Assembly: GCF_002355635.1 (NCBI RefSeq)
Contig: NZ_AP017558.1
Coordinates: 930,001 to 994,000 of the forward strand
DNA: 64,000 nt
Direction: 5' to 3'
From: Halopenitus persicus
GTDB lineage: Archaea > Halobacteriota > Halobacteria > Halobacteriales > Haloferacaceae
Positions 61,536-64,000 of the stretch are shown piece after piece. The translations under genes were made by a program, and so were the position numbers. Every line of letters starts with the position of its first letter. Position 1 is the first letter of the stretch. Under the pieces are notes generated by a model. It was not told the DNA's origin. It saw nothing but the letters and a program-made list of their open reading frames with translations, and searched no databases.

Positions 61536-62948
61536 TCACTCCGGCACGATCACGACTCGGAGGTCGTTGACGTTCGTTCCCGTCGGTCCGGAGACGAGCA
61601 GCGCGTCCCGTTTCTCGAGGAACGGCAGCGCGTCGTTGTCGGCCAGCCGCGCTCGGGCCTCCCGGAGGATGCCGTCCGTCCCGTCGTCGGAGGCCGCCCC
61701 GTCGTCGGAGACCGTCCCGTCGTCGGTCCGCGTCGGGTCATCGTCCGGAACCGTCGTCTCCGTGACGATCGCGCCCGCCGCATCGGTCGGGCCGTCGATC
61801 CCGTCCGTGTCGACCGCGGCGAGCGTCGCCCGGTCCGCCAGTTCGATCGCGGCGCTCAACGCGAACTCCTGGTTCGGACCGCCCGTTCCGTCGCCGGCGA
61901 TCGTGACCGTCGTCTCCCCGCCCGAGACGAACGCGGCCGGCGGGTCGAGCGGCGAGCCGGAGCGGCGGATCTCCTCGGCGATCGCGACGTGGGTCTTCGC
62001 GGCCTCCCGGGCCTCGCCGCGGACCGACGCGGAGAGCAACAGCGTCTCGAACCCGGCCGCCTCGCAGGCCTCGACGGCGGCGGCACAGGCGGTCCGGTTG
62101 GTCGCGAGGACGTGTGTGGATACTGCCTCGACCGCCGGATCGGCCGCGGTCGGCGTCTCGGGACGATCCCCCTCGATCCCCGCCCGAAGCTGCCGGCGGA
62201 CCGAGTCGGGGACCTCGACGTCGTACTCCGAGAGGACCGCGAGCGCGTCGTCGTACGTGGTCGGATCGCCAGCGAGCGGGCCGCTAGCAACCACCGCCGG
62301 GTCGTCGCCAGTCACGTCGCTTAGCAGGAGTCCGACGACCGTCGCGGGCGCGATCTCGCGTGCGAGCCGACCGCCCTTGATCGCCGAGGCGTGTTTCCGG
62401 ACCGCGTTGATCCGCTCGATCGGCGCGCCGCTTGCGAGGAGCGCGTCGGTCAGGGACGCCAGTTCGTCAGTCGTGATCCCGTCCGCCGGGGCGGTCAACA
62501 GCGCGCTGCCGCCGCCGGTGATCGGCGCCAGCACGAGCGTTCCCTCGTCGCTTCCGCGTGCCCGCTGCAGAAGTTGCCGCGTCCCCGCGGCGTTGGCGTC
62601 GCTCGGAACGGGATGGGTCCCCTCGACGACCTCGACCGGCCCCGCCGAAACCGGATCGTCGGTGACGACCACGCCGCCGTCGAGCCGGTTCCCGAGCCGG
62701 TCGGCAAGGGCCCGGGCGAGCCGCCCGGCGGCGTTGCCGCCGCCCAGCACGATGACCTCGTCGTAGGCGGCCAGATCGTACCGGTCCGTGCCGATCCGGA
62801 GCGAACCGCCCGCGGGGTCGGTGCCCGAGACAGAGATCAGCTCGTCGACGACCGTCTCGGGGCGGGCGGCGTCGATCCCGGCCGCGATCGCCTCGAGCGC
62901 CGTCCTGCCGGCGCGTGAGTCGCCGGCCGCCGGCATCGGATCGAACAT
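61536..62948 (-). CDS. Glycerate 2-kinase (MOFRL/GckA type)
   Basis: A 470-residue enzyme of the D-glycerate 2-kinase class II family. The N-terminal domain has VIVLGGGNAAGRLARALAD (about 66-84) and GGGSALLTAP (about 144-153). The C-terminal MOFRL domain has FVSGGETTVTI (about 334-344), GGPNQEFALSAA (about 351-362) and TDGIDGPTDAAGAIV (about 376-390). It phosphorylates glycerate to 2-phosphoglycerate. A surface loop (about 397-420) contains an 18-bp tandem repeat. The ATG at 62948 starts the family-like sequence. It lies beside pckA, both on the minus strand, consistent with entry of three-carbon acids into gluconeogenesis. Confidence 0.93.
   Translation of the reverse strand: MFDPMPAAGDSRAGRTALEAIAAGIDAARPETVVDELISVSGTDPAGGSLRIGTDRYDLAAYDEVIVLGGGNAAGRLARALADRLGNRLDGGVVVTDDPVSAGPVEVVEGTHPVPSDANAAGTRQLLQRARGSDEGTLVLAPITGGGSALLTAPADGITTDELASLTDALLASGAPIERINAVRKHASAIKGGRLAREIAPATVVGLLLSDVTGDDPAVVASGPLAGDPTTYDDALAVLSEYDVEVPDSVRRQLRAGIEGDRPETPTAADPAVEAVSTHVLATNRTACAAAVEACEAAGFETLLLSASVRGEAREAAKTHVAIAEEIRRSGSPLDPPAAFVSGGETTVTIAGDGTGGPNQEFALSAAIELADRATLAAVDTDGIDGPTDAAGAIVTETTVPDDDPTRTDDGTVSDDGAASDDGTDGILREARARLADNDALPFLEKRDALLVSGPTGTNVNDLRVVIVPE
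61681..61734 (-). repeat. 18-bp in-frame repeat in the glycerate kinase loop
   Basis: Three 18-bp units (61681-61698, 61699-61716, 61717-61734) encode a SDDG-type acidic hexad in a loop before the C-terminus, preserving the frame. Confidence 0.85.
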
Positions 62949-62995
62949 ACTGCTGCGTCGCCGTGTCGAGTGAAAAGCGTTGTTCCGAGTCGGTC

Positions 62996-63108
62996 GATGG
63001 CGGCGAAGCGATAGCGGGTAACCGATGGCGTCGAAACCACAGGAAGGCAGATGATGGCGGCGAAACCGTAGGAAGACAGCTGATGGCGGCAATGCGGGAC
63101 GGCGAATG
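62996..63108. repeat. Degenerate 28-30-bp tandem repeat
   Basis: Four diverged units sharing a GATGGCGGCGAAACC-like start fill the gap between pckA and the glycerate kinase gene. Confidence 0.6.
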
Positions 63109-63127
63109 ACGGCGAGCCGCCGGCCGT

Positions 63128-64000
63128 TCAGTACAGCGCGTCGGCGATCGAGTCGTCGAGGTCGTCGAACCGCTCGAGGTGCGCCTCCCGCTCCCGGCGG
63201 AGCTCGGCGAGCCGCTCCTCGTGGTTCTCGAGGTTGCTCGCGACGTCGAACCGGCTCACGTCCATTCCGGGCACCGCCGCGGGCACCGTCAGACCCGTCG
63301 CCTCGTCGGGCGTCCACTCGACGGTGCCGCGGGCGATGGACCGCAGCAGGGTGATCGTGTCCTCGACGCCGACGTCGACGTCGCCCACGCTGCCGGTGTT
63401 GAGCACGTAACAGTCGACGTCCAGGTCGGCGATGAGGTCGCGGAACCGGTTGCCCTCCTCGCCCTCCGACCCGACGATGAAGGGGTTGGTTCCGACGACG
63501 CGGATCGACTCGCCGGCCGCGGTCGGGTCGCCCGCGCTGGTCTGGATCGACTCGCCGAGCATGAACGCGACCGCCGCCTCCTCCGGGGTGAGCTTCGCGA
63601 CCGGCGGCATCGCGGGGTTGCGCGTGATGAAGAAGACCTGGTCGACCGTCTCGAGGTCGACGTCGTCGCCGGCCGAGGAGAGCTCCTCGCGCTGGATGAT
63701 GGCGCGGCCGTTCGTCGTGTATCGGTCGCTGTCGAAGTCGACCGTGCCGTCCTCGGCGACGTCGACGTTCTCGAGGATCGCGCTCTCGTCGGTGGTCGCG
63801 TCGTACATCGCGGGCTCGGTCTCCGGATCGAGCCCGTGTGTCTTCACGAACAGGCCCTGTCCCTCGCTGCCCGCCACGGAGCCGTCGGGCAGCAGAGCAC
63901 AGACGTCGTCCTGGAGCATCGTCGCGTCCTCGGGCTCGTCGAGCCAGAGCCCGTGGGCGGTCAGCGTCGACTTGCCGGTTCCGGACAGGCCCAAGAAGAG
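63128..64000 (-). CDS. pckA: Phosphoenolpyruvate carboxykinase (ATP), 3' part
   Basis: The 290 C-terminal residues of the enzyme that makes PEP from oxaloacetate and ATP; the 5' end lies beyond the window edge. The kinase-1a phosphate loop GLSGTGKSTL is at the very start of the visible part, followed by the Mg-site MLQDDVCALLPDGSV, the substrate-adjacent VFFITRNPAMPPVAKLTPEEAAVAFMLG and the FIVGSEGEEGNRF region. It is an ATP-dependent bacterial-type PckA as found in haloarchaea. Together with the neighbouring glycerate kinase it feeds gluconeogenesis. Confidence 0.94.
   Translation of the reverse strand, partial: LFLGLSGTGKSTLTAHGLWLDEPEDATMLQDDVCALLPDGSVAGSEGQGLFVKTHGLDPETEPAMYDATTDESAILENVDVAEDGTVDFDSDRYTTNGRAIIQREELSSAGDDVDLETVDQVFFITRNPAMPPVAKLTPEEAAVAFMLGESIQTSAGDPTAAGESIRVVGTNPFIVGSEGEEGNRFRDLIADLDVDCYVLNTGSVGDVDVGVEDTITLLRSIARGTVEWTPDEATGLTVPAAVPGMDVSRFDVASNLENHEERLAELRREREAHLERFDDLDDSIADALY

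Noticed and set aside
62949-63127. TrmB-type regulatory site upstream of glycerate kinase
   Set aside because: I looked for the TACT-spacer-GAGTA pattern and did not find it; only a degenerate repeat is present.

Overview
The window is chromosomal DNA of a halophilic archaeon (class Halobacteria). The evidence is high GC with strong GC bias at third codon positions, very acidic proteins, leaderless genes with a TATA box about 27 nt before the start codon, Tat-type lipoprotein signals, and archaeal marker genes (deoxyhypusine synthase, the archaeosine radical-SAM protein, an ATP-type PEP carboxykinase, a TbsP-like regulator). A Halorubrum-like relative is my guess, not something I can prove. 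No rRNA, tRNA or CRISPR array was recognised.

Layout. 1-3.7 kb: small membrane and zinc-ribbon proteins, a universal stress protein and a TrkA-type K+ channel. 3.9-14.7 kb: a one-carbon/methylamine block with a BCCT (betaine-type) transporter, etfA/etfB, a dimethylglycine/sarcosine dehydrogenase-GcvT fusion, folylpolyglutamate synthase and formate-THF ligase. 14.7-24.2 kb: regulators (ArsR-like, GbsR-like), a RidA protein, an MttB-superfamily methyltransferase without pyrrolysine, thiE and a carbamoylase-type amidohydrolase. 24.3-34.5 kb: a TPP enzyme, a spermidine/putrescine-type ABC importer, an IclR regulator, an M20 amidohydrolase and a class III aminotransferase, which together look like uptake and breakdown of a nitrogenous compound. 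34.5-53.7 kb: mostly core genes, including a pilin-like protein with an Ig-like domain, an enolase-like enzyme, two MFS transporters, archaeosine synthesis, a TbsP-like regulator, a sensor kinase, deoxyhypusine synthase, a SCO/TlpA/CcdA redox set, aroD, and an ACT protein with homoserine dehydrogenase. 53.7-61.5 kb: a visibly AT-richer island with a Na+/solute symporter, a divergent RidA, an OYE-type flavoenzyme, an IclR regulator, a decayed MFS gene and an IS6-type insertion sequence flanked by an 8-bp repeat. 61.5-64 kb: glycerate kinase and the 3' part of pckA.

How it fits together. BCCT uptake, the covalent-flavin demethylase, its electron acceptor ETF, and the folate enzymes that charge and recycle tetrahydrofolate form a coherent oxidative N-demethylation module. 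The MttB homologue and the GbsR-like regulator a few kb away may extend it.

Two sequence-level themes recur. First, short tandem repeats (period 17-38 bp) occur at about fifteen loci. Copies inside genes have periods divisible by three, while intergenic copies do not, and four arrays span or touch a stop codon. Second, two operons appear to begin with a tiny leader ORF whose stop overlaps the start codon of the first recognised gene.
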